In this document: positions 7,952 to 16,007 of the stretch, in pieces
Numbering within the stretch: the stretch's first letter is position 1
How the letters are laid out: every line of letters begins with the position of its first letter
DNA from: Planctomycetota bacterium
Lineage (GTDB): Bacteria > Planctomycetota > Planctomycetia > Gemmatales > Gemmataceae
Direction: 5' to 3'
Length of the DNA: 39,213 nt
Assembly (NCBI GenBank): GCA_029777335.1
Contig: JAKOSN010000008.1
Span: 1-39,213 of the forward strand
Position numbers and translations under genes: made by a program
The notes under the pieces: model-generated
What the model was told of the DNA's origin: nothing
Database searches by the model: none
The model's input: only the letters and a program-made list of their open reading frames with translations

Positions 7952-8830
7952 TTACAGAACGACCTTCATCTGAACACCGCCGATCTGAATGATGTCATCC
8001 GCCTTGAGCGGATGCAACTGCCCGGGGTAAATTTTCGCCCGGTTAACATACGTGCCATTGGAGCTGTTCAGATCCTCGATGGAGAGCTGATTGTCGCCCC
8101 AGTGGATCACGGCGTGCTGCCGCGAACACCAGACGCGATCCGCCGGCTCCTGATCTTCGAGGTCGATATCAACCGGCTTCTCGTCGGCACGGCCGATGAA
8201 ATTATCCCCTTCATAGATCGGGTAACGCACATTGCGTTTCTGCCCACGCAGCACCAGCAAGGCCGGCTCCACCCCCGCAGGGATCACCGGAGTCGCAGGG
8301 GTGACGGGAACGGCTTCCACCACGGGGGCTTCAGGCGGTGGCGGCGGAGCGTGCTCCGGTTTGACGGGGAGCGGTGTTGGATGTTCGATCGGTTCCGCCG
8401 CCGGCACGTGCTCTCCTTTGGGGATTTCGAGAGCGGGCGGCGGTGGTTCCTCGGGGACAACGGCCGGGATCTCCTTGCTCGGCGTCTTGACCGGCTGCGC
8501 CTCGTAGACGACCGGCGGAATCTCCGGGGTCGGATTGTAGATATCGGCGACCGGCAAGGGAGGAAACGGCGGGGGCGCGGATTCCTCCACTACAAGGGGT
8601 GTTCCGGCCAGCGGCGGACTGGATTCGTGGAACAGCGGAGCAATGGGCGGCAAGGGCGGCATGGCCGGGGGGACAGGGGGGAGTCCCGGGATTGGCGAGG
8701 GCGACGGGCGCGAAGACGCGGCGGGCGCGGGGACGGCGATCGGAGGAACGTCGCTCAAATCCGACCGGCACTGCTCGCAGAAGAGCGACCCATCTTCGTT
8801 GTCATAGTGACAGAACGGACACTTGATCAT
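7952..8830 (-). CDS. Soluble zinc-ribbon FHA-domain protein
   Basis: The product has 292 residues. An N-terminal zinc ribbon (C4, C7, C18, C21) is followed by about 150 residues of Pro/Glu/Val-rich, probably disordered linker. Residues about 190-292 are a canonical FHA domain: IGR (212-214), SRQH (236-239) and SSNGTYVN (256-263) are all intact. Unlike the two membrane FHA proteins of this cluster, it keeps the Ser of SRxH, so it is the best candidate for a true phosphothreonine reader. No membrane segment is visible. The ATG at 8830 follows GAGG about 11 bases upstream. It starts 57 bp after the vWA gene and is probably co-transcribed with it. Thr and Pro in the linker could themselves be kinase targets, but that is speculative. 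Confidence 0.9.
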   Translation of the reverse strand: MIKCPFCHYDNEDGSLFCEQCRSDLSDVPPIAVPAPAASSRPSPSPIPGLPPVPPAMPPLPPIAPLFHESSPPLAGTPLVVEESAPPPFPPLPVADIYNPTPEIPPVVYEAQPVKTPSKEIPAVVPEEPPPPALEIPKGEHVPAAEPIEHPTPLPVKPEHAPPPPPEAPVVEAVPVTPATPVIPAGVEPALLVLRGQKRNVRYPIYEGDNFIGRADEKPVDIDLEDQEPADRVWCSRQHAVIHWGDNQLSIEDLNSSNGTYVNRAKIYPGQLHPLKADDIIQIGGVQMKVVL

Positions 8831-8887
8831 GGCTGCGAAATCCTCACGTTCTCGATGTCCAGAGTCTTCGCGGAGCTTGGGTGCCGA

Positions 8888-10186
8888 CTACGAAGTTGGC
8901 AGTTCTTCCGCGGCCCTGGCGGCATCATCCACGGCGAGCTGGGTCTTCTTCGACACGCGCCCGCCGCGATTGAGTTCGTCCAGCACTTGCCGCGCCAACA
9001 TGGTCTTCTTGGCAGCTCGCGGACCCATCAGTTCACCCTTTTTCTCGATCGTCTGGGCAACACGCTGCACCTCGGCGGCGTTGTTGGTCGCAATGGCCTG
9101 TTGCAGATTCTTGTTCAGTTCGTAGATCTGCACCTCGTCGATGTGCTTGGCCACCTCGGCATTGACATAGCCTTGCCCGCTGGAGGTGTACTGCACCTCC
9201 AGGGGAAATTGCCCCGTCGTTTCGCGCCGCCCCGAACCAGTGTCGTACGTCACCTCGATAGTGGCAATATTGAACTTACCATCCGGCCGCCTGGGCAGGC
9301 TCAGATCCAGAATATAACGCGAGGGTTTGTCCTTCTCCAGCGTTCCCAGCTGCGCCACCAGATGACGCTCTTCGGGCTCGGTCAGGGGCAGTTCCTTGAT
9401 CTCTGGCACCACCATGCGAACGCGCTTGATCTTGATGTCTTTCATCGCGCGCAAATGCATCTCGACATTCAGGAACCCGGTGGCAGCCAGGCTGGCGAAT
9501 TCCTCGGCGAACACCTTCTGGGCCGCCTCGGGATCATTGACGTCAATGTAGGCCCATTTGCCATTGGCCAGCTTGGCCAGATCCTTGATCAGGGTGGCGT
9601 TCCATTCCGTTCCCACCCCCATGACGGTAAAGCGAATGCCCTTCTCGCCCGCCTGCTGCGCGAGCTGCCGGCACGCCTGTTCGCCGGAGGTTTCGCCATC
9701 GGTGAGCACCACCACCTGGCTCAACTTGCCGCCGCCCAGTTGCTTCTCGACCTCCGTCATCCCCATCACGATTCCCTGATCCATCGCGGTGCCACCGGGA
9801 TCGACATTGAACATGTCAATGCGATTGATGACGTCTTCAATCCGTTGCCGATCGGCGATCGCGGTGCTGGGGAGGACAACCTGGGAATCGTGGGCAAAAG
9901 CGACGATGGCCAGGCTGTCGGAGGGGCGGAGATAGTTCAGGGCGGCGGTGGCGGCATCCTGAATGCGCCGCAGACGCGGAATGCCCGTGCCGTCTTCCTC
10001 GTACATCGAGCCGCTCACATCGAGCACCAGCGCGATGTTCAGCCCCAGAGGCCCCGGTGCGCCTCCGCCCGCCGGAATCAGCTTGAGAAGGGCATAACTG
10101 GCCGCCGAATCACCGGGGACCGCAATACTGCTGCGGTACATCATCCGCTCGATATGGATTCGGGCTTGCGATGCTGAAGGCGTCAT
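8888..10186 (-). CDS. vWA-domain protein with intact MIDAS site
   Basis: The product is 432 residues from the ATG at 10186, which has AGGA 7 bases upstream; the frame extends to a TTG at 10210 but without support. Residues about 50-225 are a von Willebrand A domain with a complete metal site: DVSGS (56-60), Thr in GGTAMD (T133) and LTDGE (D163). Residues about 230-340 look beta-rich, and the C-terminal 90 residues are helical and charged. It has no signal peptide or membrane segment, so it is cytosolic. vWA proteins are metal-dependent protein-binding adaptors. Together with a kinase and a PP2C phosphatase in the same gene run, it recalls the TerY-type vWA protein of TerY-P triads. A 253-bp gap upstream suggests that this gene may head a second transcription unit of cluster A. 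Confidence 0.9.
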   Translation of the reverse strand: MTPSASQARIHIERMMYRSSIAVPGDSAASYALLKLIPAGGGAPGPLGLNIALVLDVSGSMYEEDGTGIPRLRRIQDAATAALNYLRPSDSLAIVAFAHDSQVVLPSTAIADRQRIEDVINRIDMFNVDPGGTAMDQGIVMGMTEVEKQLGGGKLSQVVVLTDGETSGEQACRQLAQQAGEKGIRFTVMGVGTEWNATLIKDLAKLANGKWAYIDVNDPEAAQKVFAEEFASLAATGFLNVEMHLRAMKDIKIKRVRMVVPEIKELPLTEPEERHLVAQLGTLEKDKPSRYILDLSLPRRPDGKFNIATIEVTYDTGSGRRETTGQFPLEVQYTSSGQGYVNAEVAKHIDEVQIYELNKNLQQAIATNNAAEVQRVAQTIEKKGELMGPRAAKKTMLARQVLDELNRGGRVSKKTQLAVDDAARAAEELPTS

Positions 10187-10439
10187 AGGGTGATCCTGCT
10201 CTCGATGCAATCAGATGGTTCGCTCGCTCAGGGCGCTGCTTGATGCGATGCGGGTGGTCCGATCTTGCGGACGCGGGAAGCCCGGCCTGAAAAGCCAGGC
10301 AGGTATAACGACAATCCTTAGCATACCACGCCACCGACAGCAACAGAATGCTTTCCTGAATTCTGGCGTCGCTTCCCTTCGGGCCGCAAGACCGCAAAAA
10401 TCGCTGTAATGTGCATTGTCGAGGTTCACGGTCCTTCGT
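10187..10439. other. Largest gap within cluster A
   Basis: This 253-bp non-coding stretch lies between the second scaffold gene and the vWA gene. It is AT-richer than its surroundings around 10300-10410. It holds a small hairpin (GCCTG / CAGGC, 10285-10300), and I see no convincing -35/-10 pair. It is long enough to hold a promoter for the genes from the vWA protein onward. Confidence 0.4.
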
Positions 10440-12266
10440 CTACACCGCCTCCTCGTCCGGCAGGCGCGGCGCCAGGAAAAGATCCGCCGCCCCGGCCCAG
10501 CCGAGGTGGACCAACGGCCAGATCAACAAGGCCCGTCCACGCTGCCCCCGAGGCTCGCGATGCGACCACCACAGCCCCACCACTCCACCCAGGAAACTCC
10601 ACCAGATGAGCACCAACGCCAGCCAGAGAACCGTCCCCAGCACGGGAGAGGTCAGGTGGGCCAGCGCCGAACCAAGCAGAACGCGGATCAGCACGCGCGG
10701 CACGGTCTCGATCACCGCCACCAGGCAAGCGAGCGTCGCGCTGCCGAGGACACCCGCCATCGTTCCGGCAATCGCCCCGGTGACCGCATCGCTCCAGTTC
10801 CCCGTACGCTGGCGCACCAGGTACCCACCACCCACAACACCGATCCACCATGTCTCCAGAACAAATACACGCAGACCGCTCTCGCTTCCAATCGGCCCGG
10901 TGAGCCAGAAGGCGAGCGTTCCCGGACGCGGGGGCCCCCCCGGTCCCAGCCACAGCCCCGCGACCAGATCGAGCGGAATCAGGAGGAGCACACGATAGAG
11001 GAGCGCCAACCCCGCGAGCGTGAGGAACGGCCGCAAGAACCGCTGCAAAAGCGATTCCCGCGGACGATTCACCTGCACCAGCACGGGCAAGGTCAGTTCC
11101 TGGCCTGCATTCGCCACCAGGCGCAGCTGTCCTGCATGACGCTCCCCGCGCGGCAACAAGCGCGAATCGACCTGAAACTCGATCGTTGCCTGTTGCGCCC
11201 CGCTGATCTGCGCGGTCTTCACCTTGAGCCAGGGCACGTTGCTCTCCACCTGCGCATACACCCATTTGCGCGCCGTGGTTCGCAGTTGAACCTGCTGATC
11301 GAGTTTCTGACCCAGCTCAATCTCGCAGCGCAGCTGGTCCTGGGACAGCCGCAGCGGAGGCGGTTTGGACAGCCCCATGGCCTCGAAGAACTGCTGGACT
11401 GCTGCGATGCCTCTCGCCGTGGTCCCCTGCACCGGGTAGGTCCAGCCATTCGCCAGAAACCAGCGCTGAATCTCACCGCCTTCCAGCAGCGGGACCGCCG
11501 GCTTGGGGTTGGTCCGCATCCGCTCGGCGAGTTCCCGCGGGCTGGAGACTCCCTGAAACGGGGGACGCTCAAAGGGAATCGAGCCGAGTTCGAGACGGAC
11601 GGGGACCTCAACAATCCCGCCATTGGTGATAACGGTGAGCCGTGCGCTGTAGGTCTGCGGGGCAACCAGTCCCCGGGTATCGACGCGCAGAAGCACCTGC
11701 TGTTCGCGGGCCGCCTTCAAGGTACACTGGGCGTTATCGGCACTCGGTTCCGTATCGATCCACAGCCAGGAGCGGCCCTCGGCAACGGTCAACTTCCCTT
11801 GCAACAGCCCCTTGCCCTGATTGAGCACCTGCAGACGCACCTGCCGTGACTCGCCAGGGCGCCAGGTGCCCAGATTCAACCGGCGCGGATTGAGATCGAG
11901 GCGCGGCCCGGGGACATTGCTCGCCGGCAAATTGTTCAGAAAGTAGACCAACCCAACATCGGCATCCGCCTGGCTCTCAGCTTCCTGAGCCGCTCGCGCC
12001 AGATCCATCCGACCGATGCGCGTGAAATACTGCGAGAATTCGCGCCGACGGAGCAACGTGCAGGCGTCTTCCCATTCGTACTGGCATCCCTGGACGAACT
12101 CTTCCAGAGTGCGACACCGCCGCTGCGAGGGAAAGACAAACTCCTGTGGCAAGGCGCCCGCCTGGGCGGGGGTTGCTCCCTGGCGCAGCACCACCCCGTC
12201 GAACCAGCAATATTCTGCTTCGTTCGGGTTGGCCCGCTGACAGCGAGGACAGACAACGTGTGCCAT
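10440..12266 (-). CDS. Zinc-ribbon, beta-sandwich membrane scaffold protein (copy 2)
   Basis: The product is 608 residues from the ATG at 12266, which has AGGTGG 5 bases upstream; an open extension to 12485 overlaps the previous gene and is not supported. The start is a CxxC (C6, C9) and CWFDG (C20, D23) knuckle, again with Asp as the fourth residue. Residues 45-400 parallel copy 1 (5295-7862) block by block. This includes the CRT-EEF and GRMDLA helical part (51-90), two beta-sandwich units, and the GWTYPVQG...AVQQFFEAMGL block (274-299). From about 408 it differs: instead of one membrane helix and an external domain it has about five hydrophobic helices and a short tail. The two paralogues thus share a cytosolic half but use different membrane anchors. 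The family is not recognised; a signalling scaffold is inferred. Confidence 0.75.
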   Translation of the reverse strand: MAHVVCPRCQRANPNEAEYCWFDGVVLRQGATPAQAGALPQEFVFPSQRRCRTLEEFVQGCQYEWEDACTLLRRREFSQYFTRIGRMDLARAAQEAESQADADVGLVYFLNNLPASNVPGPRLDLNPRRLNLGTWRPGESRQVRLQVLNQGKGLLQGKLTVAEGRSWLWIDTEPSADNAQCTLKAAREQQVLLRVDTRGLVAPQTYSARLTVITNGGIVEVPVRLELGSIPFERPPFQGVSSPRELAERMRTNPKPAVPLLEGGEIQRWFLANGWTYPVQGTTARGIAAVQQFFEAMGLSKPPPLRLSQDQLRCEIELGQKLDQQVQLRTTARKWVYAQVESNVPWLKVKTAQISGAQQATIEFQVDSRLLPRGERHAGQLRLVANAGQELTLPVLVQVNRPRESLLQRFLRPFLTLAGLALLYRVLLLIPLDLVAGLWLGPGGPPRPGTLAFWLTGPIGSESGLRVFVLETWWIGVVGGGYLVRQRTGNWSDAVTGAIAGTMAGVLGSATLACLVAVIETVPRVLIRVLLGSALAHLTSPVLGTVLWLALVLIWWSFLGGVVGLWWSHREPRGQRGRALLIWPLVHLGWAGAADLFLAPRLPDEEAV

Positions 12267-12324
12267 GATCTCCACCTGGACGAGAGCCTGTCGTCGGGCT
12301 CGCTCCCGCGTGGTCCGGACGCCC

Positions 12325-13296
12325 TCAGGATCCCTGCGACCCGCTGGATACCTTCTTCCGGTTCTGTGCACTGCGCAACTGGAAACGAAGCACGACGCGG
12401 CCCAGTTCGATCCGATCGCCATCGGCCAGTTCCTGGCTGCGCTGGACCGGAGCGCCGTTGACACGCGTTTGTTCGGGGGGAGCATTGTTGTTGTTGAGGA
12501 TGTAGCGCGGTCCCACGCGCTGGATGATCACATGCCGTTTCTCCACCTTCATATCGCGAAAGATGGCAATATCGGCATGCTCATCGCGGCCCAGCAGCGT
12601 GCTCTCCTTGTCGAGGGCATATTCACGTCCCTCCTGCCAGCCCCGCAGCACCCGGAGAGAGGCGGGTTGAAATACTCCCTGCACCAGGGCCGAAAGGGCG
12701 CCGATGGCAGCGCCCAGAATGGTCATGCCGATGGCGCCCCAGAAGAGCCCCACGTGCTGGCCGGTGTCGCCGGAGGTGCTGCGCACGGCGAGGCCGTAAA
12801 ACAGGCCAAAGAGCGCGCCCCCCAGGAGGCCACCCAGCGTCCCCCCGATCCCGCCGTAGCTGAGTTTGCCGAGCGAGCGGGCCGCGATCCCTTCGCACAC
12901 GCCGATGGCCAGCCCCAGAAACATCCACCCCAGTCCGCGCGCCAGCATCATCCCCAGGAGATGGCGGGCCGACCCTTCCAGTGGCGAGCCGAGCCAGCGA
13001 TTGAGGCTGAAATTGACCCGGTCGCCCAGGATCATCCCGACGGCTCCGCCCAGGGCCCCCAGGACCAGGCCATACGAGGCGAGGCGACAAAACCGCACCA
13101 GGGAAAGATCGCGCAGAGCTTCGCCGCCCACGATCAGGTAGCCGATCGAGCCGCCGATGAAGGCGCCCCCGCCAAGGAGCCACAGATCATCGCCCGCCCG
13201 GTTGCGCTCGATGAAGATGCCAAAGAGCAACCAACCGGCCAGCCCTCCCAGAGCACCAAAGAGGGCGTTGAAGTAGATGCGAATCAGCAGGGACAT
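12325..13296 (-). CDS. FHA-domain membrane protein (copy 2)
   Basis: The product has 323 residues and is the first gene of cluster A. Residues 5-205 are hydrophobic, with many GG and GxxxG repeats and about six membrane segments. Residues about 218-308 are an FHA-like domain with LLGRD (234-238). The SRxH position reads VEKRH (251-255), with Glu replacing Ser as in copy 1. The usual N-G-T turn is degenerate (NNNNAPPEQTRVNG, 268-281). Short segments before the FHA part also match copy 1 (4365-5264), so the two are paralogues. It may bind phosphoprotein weakly or bind an unphosphorylated partner. The ATG at 13296 has no clear Shine-Dalgarno sequence. The gene lies 41 bp after the DUF1080 gene and 58 bp before scaffold copy 2. 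Confidence 0.83.
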   Translation of the reverse strand: MSLLIRIYFNALFGALGGLAGWLLFGIFIERNRAGDDLWLLGGGAFIGGSIGYLIVGGEALRDLSLVRFCRLASYGLVLGALGGAVGMILGDRVNFSLNRWLGSPLEGSARHLLGMMLARGLGWMFLGLAIGVCEGIAARSLGKLSYGGIGGTLGGLLGGALFGLFYGLAVRSTSGDTGQHVGLFWGAIGMTILGAAIGALSALVQGVFQPASLRVLRGWQEGREYALDKESTLLGRDEHADIAIFRDMKVEKRHVIIQRVGPRYILNNNNAPPEQTRVNGAPVQRSQELADGDRIELGRVVLRFQLRSAQNRKKVSSGSQGS

Positions 13297-13337
13297 AAAG
13301 ACGCCGTTCTACCTGATCCCGCGTCCAGTCTCGGTCG

Positions 13338-13937
13338 TTACTTCAGTTCCTTGATCCGCAGACGCCGGTACTCGAATTGCCCATCCTCGGCTTGCAGGCC
13401 GATCGGGCCGCGTTCGTGCATCTTCCTGGCTTCGATCAGATCGCGTAGCTTTCGCTTCTCCAGCTGCTCGCCATTGAGGGTACACAGCAGGCGCTGATTC
13501 TTGACCGTGATCTCCAGTTCATTCCAGCCATCGTTCCGAAAGCGCTTGAGATCGGGACGCTCGTGGCGGCGCTCAAAATCGCGCAGCTGAATCTGATAGC
13601 CCCGGATGTACACTCCGCTATCCGCCCGCAGCCCGGCTCGGAATTCGAGCTTGAGGTGGAAATCGGTGTTAAACTCGCGCGCTGTGATCAGTTCGTGAAT
13701 GCCCTTGCCCGCGTGGATGGTCAGCACTCCGTCCTTGACGGTGATCCGCCGATCGGGAGTCGCCTTCTTCCCCTCCAGGCTGCCACGCTCGTGATCATAA
13801 CGCCAGCCACTCAGGTCCTTGCCCGTGAAGAGGCTCTGGTATCCTGCTTCGTTCTGAAAGTCATCGGCGGCCAGAGGCGCGGCGAGGAGCAACCAACCGA
13901 GCCAGGCGGCGACACAGCCCCGGAGCGGGTGCGACAT
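13338..13937 (-). CDS. Secreted DUF1080 (3-keto-disaccharide hydrolase-type) protein
   Basis: The product is 199 residues with a signal peptide (hydrophobic core about 8-22, AAPLAADD cleavage region). The rest is one jelly-roll domain of the DUF1080 type. Typical motifs are FTGKDLSGW (37-45), VKDGVLTI, DFHLKLEFR, SGVYIRGYQIQL, GWNELEI and RGPIGLQ. Members of this family are abundant in planctomycetes; some cleave 3-keto-glycosides, others have no known substrate. It should act in the periplasm or outside the cell. The ATG at 13937 has AAGGAAGG just upstream. It could be co-transcribed with cluster A (41-bp gap), but its function fits carbohydrate breakdown better than signalling. Confidence 0.88.
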   Translation of the reverse strand: MSHPLRGCVAAWLGWLLLAAPLAADDFQNEAGYQSLFTGKDLSGWRYDHERGSLEGKKATPDRRITVKDGVLTIHAGKGIHELITAREFNTDFHLKLEFRAGLRADSGVYIRGYQIQLRDFERRHERPDLKRFRNDGWNELEITVKNQRLLCTLNGEQLEKRKLRDLIEARKMHERGPIGLQAEDGQFEYRRLRIKELK

Positions 13938-14093
13938 TGGTTCCTTCCTTGGTTGGTGGCGAGGGGCGCAGGACGAACCCCACGGGCATTCAGGCTCATG
14001 CTAGCAGGGAACGGGTTGTTGCGGCCAGAGAAAAAAGTGCTGCGCAGAGCGGTTCACCCCGCAAAGAGACCGATCGCCGGGCGCGGGCTGAGA

Positions 14094-14657
14094 TTACTTG
14101 GCGGGGCGACGGTGTGCTTTTAACCAGCGTTCTACCCGCGCCCTGGTCTCCACGTTGGCTTGCTCGCGTACCCGGACCAGTTCTTGCTTGAGCGAGGTCA
14201 GCTCCTTTTCAAGGTGCTCGACCTGCACCTCGAGAACCTGAATATCCAGATGGGTGAGCTCGCGCGAGAGTTCTTCCAGCTGCCGTTTTGTTTTCTTCTG
14301 CTCGGATTCGCTCTGGGCATCCAGCCGCGCGAGCAGAATGTTGGCCCGGTTCGCTGTCTTCCAGATCTTGAGTTCCAACTCGTGCCGTTGGGGATCGTCG
14401 AGCAACTCCGCGAGCATCTCGGCGACCTGAAAGATCTCGCGGATTTCGAGTTGATAGTGCGTGGGTTGAGTTTTGCGCAGCTGATCGAGGACTGGCAATA
14501 ACTCGGGGAGATGCTTCTTGACAAAGTAAAGGGACGCGGCTTCTCGTTCCTCGGTATAGCGTGGCAACGAGGAGCGCGGCGGACCAGCGACGACCGGGGA
14601 CGCGGCGCTCACGGTCGTGATCAGCAGGAGCGCCCAGAGGTTAGTGGCCCGAGGCAT
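14094..14657 (-). CDS. Secreted coiled-coil protein of the sigma/anti-sigma operon
   Basis: The product is 187 residues from the ATG at 14657, which has GAGGAG 8 bases upstream; the start lies inside the anti-sigma gene. An N-terminal signal peptide (about 6-25) is followed by an almost wholly helical, Glu/Leu/Arg-rich protein. Residues 95-175 have strong coiled-coil character (repeats such as LEELSREL, LEKELTSLKQEL). It has no catalytic motif and no LTxxQ motif, so it is not a clear Spy/CpxP protein. The 17-base overlap with the anti-sigma gene implies translational coupling. It may be a periplasmic partner or sensor for the anti-sigma protein; that is inference. I do not recognise the family. 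Confidence 0.75.
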   Translation of the reverse strand: MPRATNLWALLLITTVSAASPVVAGPPRSSLPRYTEEREAASLYFVKKHLPELLPVLDQLRKTQPTHYQLEIREIFQVAEMLAELLDDPQRHELELKIWKTANRANILLARLDAQSESEQKKTKRQLEELSRELTHLDIQVLEVQVEHLEKELTSLKQELVRVREQANVETRARVERWLKAHRRPAK

Positions 14658-15309
14658 CGCTTTCTCCTCTTCCCGAGCCAGATTCACCCAGGTCCTCGGT
14701 GAGCGCAGCATGGGTTCGACGGTGCCACCGACGCGATTGATCCACCTGCCACTGCCGGCGCTCCACCTGCACCTGCTCCAGATGCTCGGGGCTGTGCAGT
14801 TCGGCCCAGTGCGCCGCCATCTCTCCCGTCCATTCCTCGGGTTGGTCCTCCTCCTTGAGGGGGATGGAGACCGGGAACGTCGGCCCTTCGACCACGCTGG
14901 GATCGGGCGGAAGGGGCGCGGGGCTCGAATCGTCGTTCGGATGCAGGGTCAGGATCCCCAGAACGAGGACCGCACCGAGGCCGCCCCACAGCAAGGGATG
15001 GCCACGCTGCCAGCGCGGCGCTGCCAGATAACGCCAGCAGCGTAACCACAGCGGCTCTGGCGCAGGCAACCCCAGTCGGCGCGAAACGGCGCTCCGATAG
15101 GTGGGCTCGGGGAGACATCCCGGCATCCCGGCAATCCGGTGAGCTTGCTGCACGGCCTGGGCCAGCGCGGCGCAGGCCTCCGGGTCGCATGCCAGCCGCT
15201 CCTCGAACTGCTGAGCCCGCGCGAACTCCAGTTCGCCGCTGGCATAGAGAAATGCATCGAGCAAGGTGCGCTCGTGAGCCCCCGAACGCAGGTGGGCTTC
15301 CTCAGTCAT
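14641..15309 (-). CDS. Membrane anti-sigma factor-like protein
   Basis: The product has 222 residues. Residues about 14-60 resemble an anti-sigma N-terminal domain (LLDAFLYASGEL, then FEERLACDPEACAAL). The zinc-binding HxxxCxxC motif is missing, so it would be a zinc-free variant. One membrane helix lies at about 104-122. The remaining 95 residues, outside the cytoplasm, are acidic and Pro-rich and then rich in His, Gln, Arg and Trp. Its start (ATG 15309, GGGGAG upstream) overlaps the sigma stop by 8 bases, and its end overlaps the coiled-coil gene by 17 bases. Both overlaps indicate one operon. The role is inferred mostly from this arrangement. Confidence 0.75.
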   Translation of the reverse strand: MTEEAHLRSGAHERTLLDAFLYASGELEFARAQQFEERLACDPEACAALAQAVQQAHRIAGMPGCLPEPTYRSAVSRRLGLPAPEPLWLRCWRYLAAPRWQRGHPLLWGGLGAVLVLGILTLHPNDDSSPAPLPPDPSVVEGPTFPVSIPLKEEDQPEEWTGEMAAHWAELHSPEHLEQVQVERRQWQVDQSRRWHRRTHAALTEDLGESGSGRGESDASGH

Positions 15310-15838
15310 GGTGATCTCCCCACAGCAGGCGCAACTTCCGTAATCCCTCGCGCATGCGCGCCAGGGCGGTGTTCAGTGGGCAGCGTAGTTCTACCGCTAT
15401 CTCACGAAACTTCATGCCGCCGTAAACACGGCGTCGGATGACTTCTTGCTGAGCCGGCGGTAACTGGCCGAGCAGCCGCCGGACCTGCTGGATCAGCTCG
15501 TGCTCTTCGAGTTTCGCCAGGGGCCCCGCCTCGCGATCGGGCAGGACATCTTCTTCCAAACTGCTGGCAGTGCGCTGACGCCGTTTGAGCAGCATGGCCT
15601 GGCGATACGCGACGGTAAAGAGCCAGCCACGCAGATGGTCAGGATCGACCCCGTCCAGATGTTCCAGGGCGCGCACAAAGGTGTCCTGCAAGGCATCTTC
15701 GGCCTGATGATGATCGCGCAGCATGCCCACCAGAAAGGCAAACAGCGCGGCCTCATGCCGCTCCAGCAGTTGTTGCAGCGCTCCTTCCTCACCAGCACGA
15801 AAACGCGCCAGCAACTCCGCATCGGACAGGTCCGGCAT
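15302..15838 (-). CDS. ECF-family RNA polymerase sigma factor
   Basis: The product is 178 residues, the usual ECF length. Region 2 is about 8-80, with RDHHQAEDALQDTFVRA and DHLRGWLFTVAYR. Region 4 is about 115-172, with LPPAQQEVIRRRVYGGMKFREIA, a helix-turn-helix and LARMREGLRKL. It directs RNA polymerase to stress or surface-response promoters and is presumably held inactive by the next gene product. The ATG at 15838 has AGGAGG about 8 bases upstream. Confidence 0.95.
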   Translation of the reverse strand: MPDLSDAELLARFRAGEEGALQQLLERHEAALFAFLVGMLRDHHQAEDALQDTFVRALEHLDGVDPDHLRGWLFTVAYRQAMLLKRRQRTASSLEEDVLPDREAGPLAKLEEHELIQQVRRLLGQLPPAQQEVIRRRVYGGMKFREIAVELRCPLNTALARMREGLRKLRLLWGDHHD

Positions 15839-15879
15839 CCAGACATCCTCCTGCTAAGGTCGATGCGCAGCGAACCTCA

Positions 15880-15911
15880 ATTATTGGATCAACCCGGGGC
15901 CGAAGTGTCAA
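15880..15911 (-). promoter_or_regulatory. Possible promoter of the ECF sigma operon
   Basis: On the minus strand a perfect TTGACA (15906-15911) is followed, after 20 bases, by AATAAT (15880-15885). The start codon is 41 bases further on. The spacing is longer than the usual 16-18, so this is only a candidate. Confidence 0.3.
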
Positions 15912-16007
15912 AAGGAATTGGCGCCTTGCCTCGCGCACACACTCCGTTCGCGCCTGGAAATTGAGCCCCCCTCTGCCGCTTTGGTCCGGGCGCCCGGGTC
16001 AGCGCGA

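Noticed and set aside
8012..10177. Long plus-strand open frame (721 codons) opposite the FHA and vWA genes.
   Set aside because: Antisense shadow caused by high GC; the minus-strand genes have clear FHA and MIDAS motifs.
467..13296. Cluster A as the regulatory part of a type VI secretion system.
   Set aside because: Kinase, PP2C, FHA and vWA parts fit, but no sheath, tube, baseplate or membrane-complex gene is in the window.
467..13296. Cluster A as a classical tellurium-resistance (ter) operon.
   Set aside because: No TerD, TerB or TerC-like protein is visible; only the vWA-PP2C-kinase theme is shared.
14031..14062. T-run on the minus strand after the coiled-coil gene as an intrinsic terminator.
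   Set aside because: The only stem near it is 4 bp and lies 12 bases from the T-run, too weak and too far.
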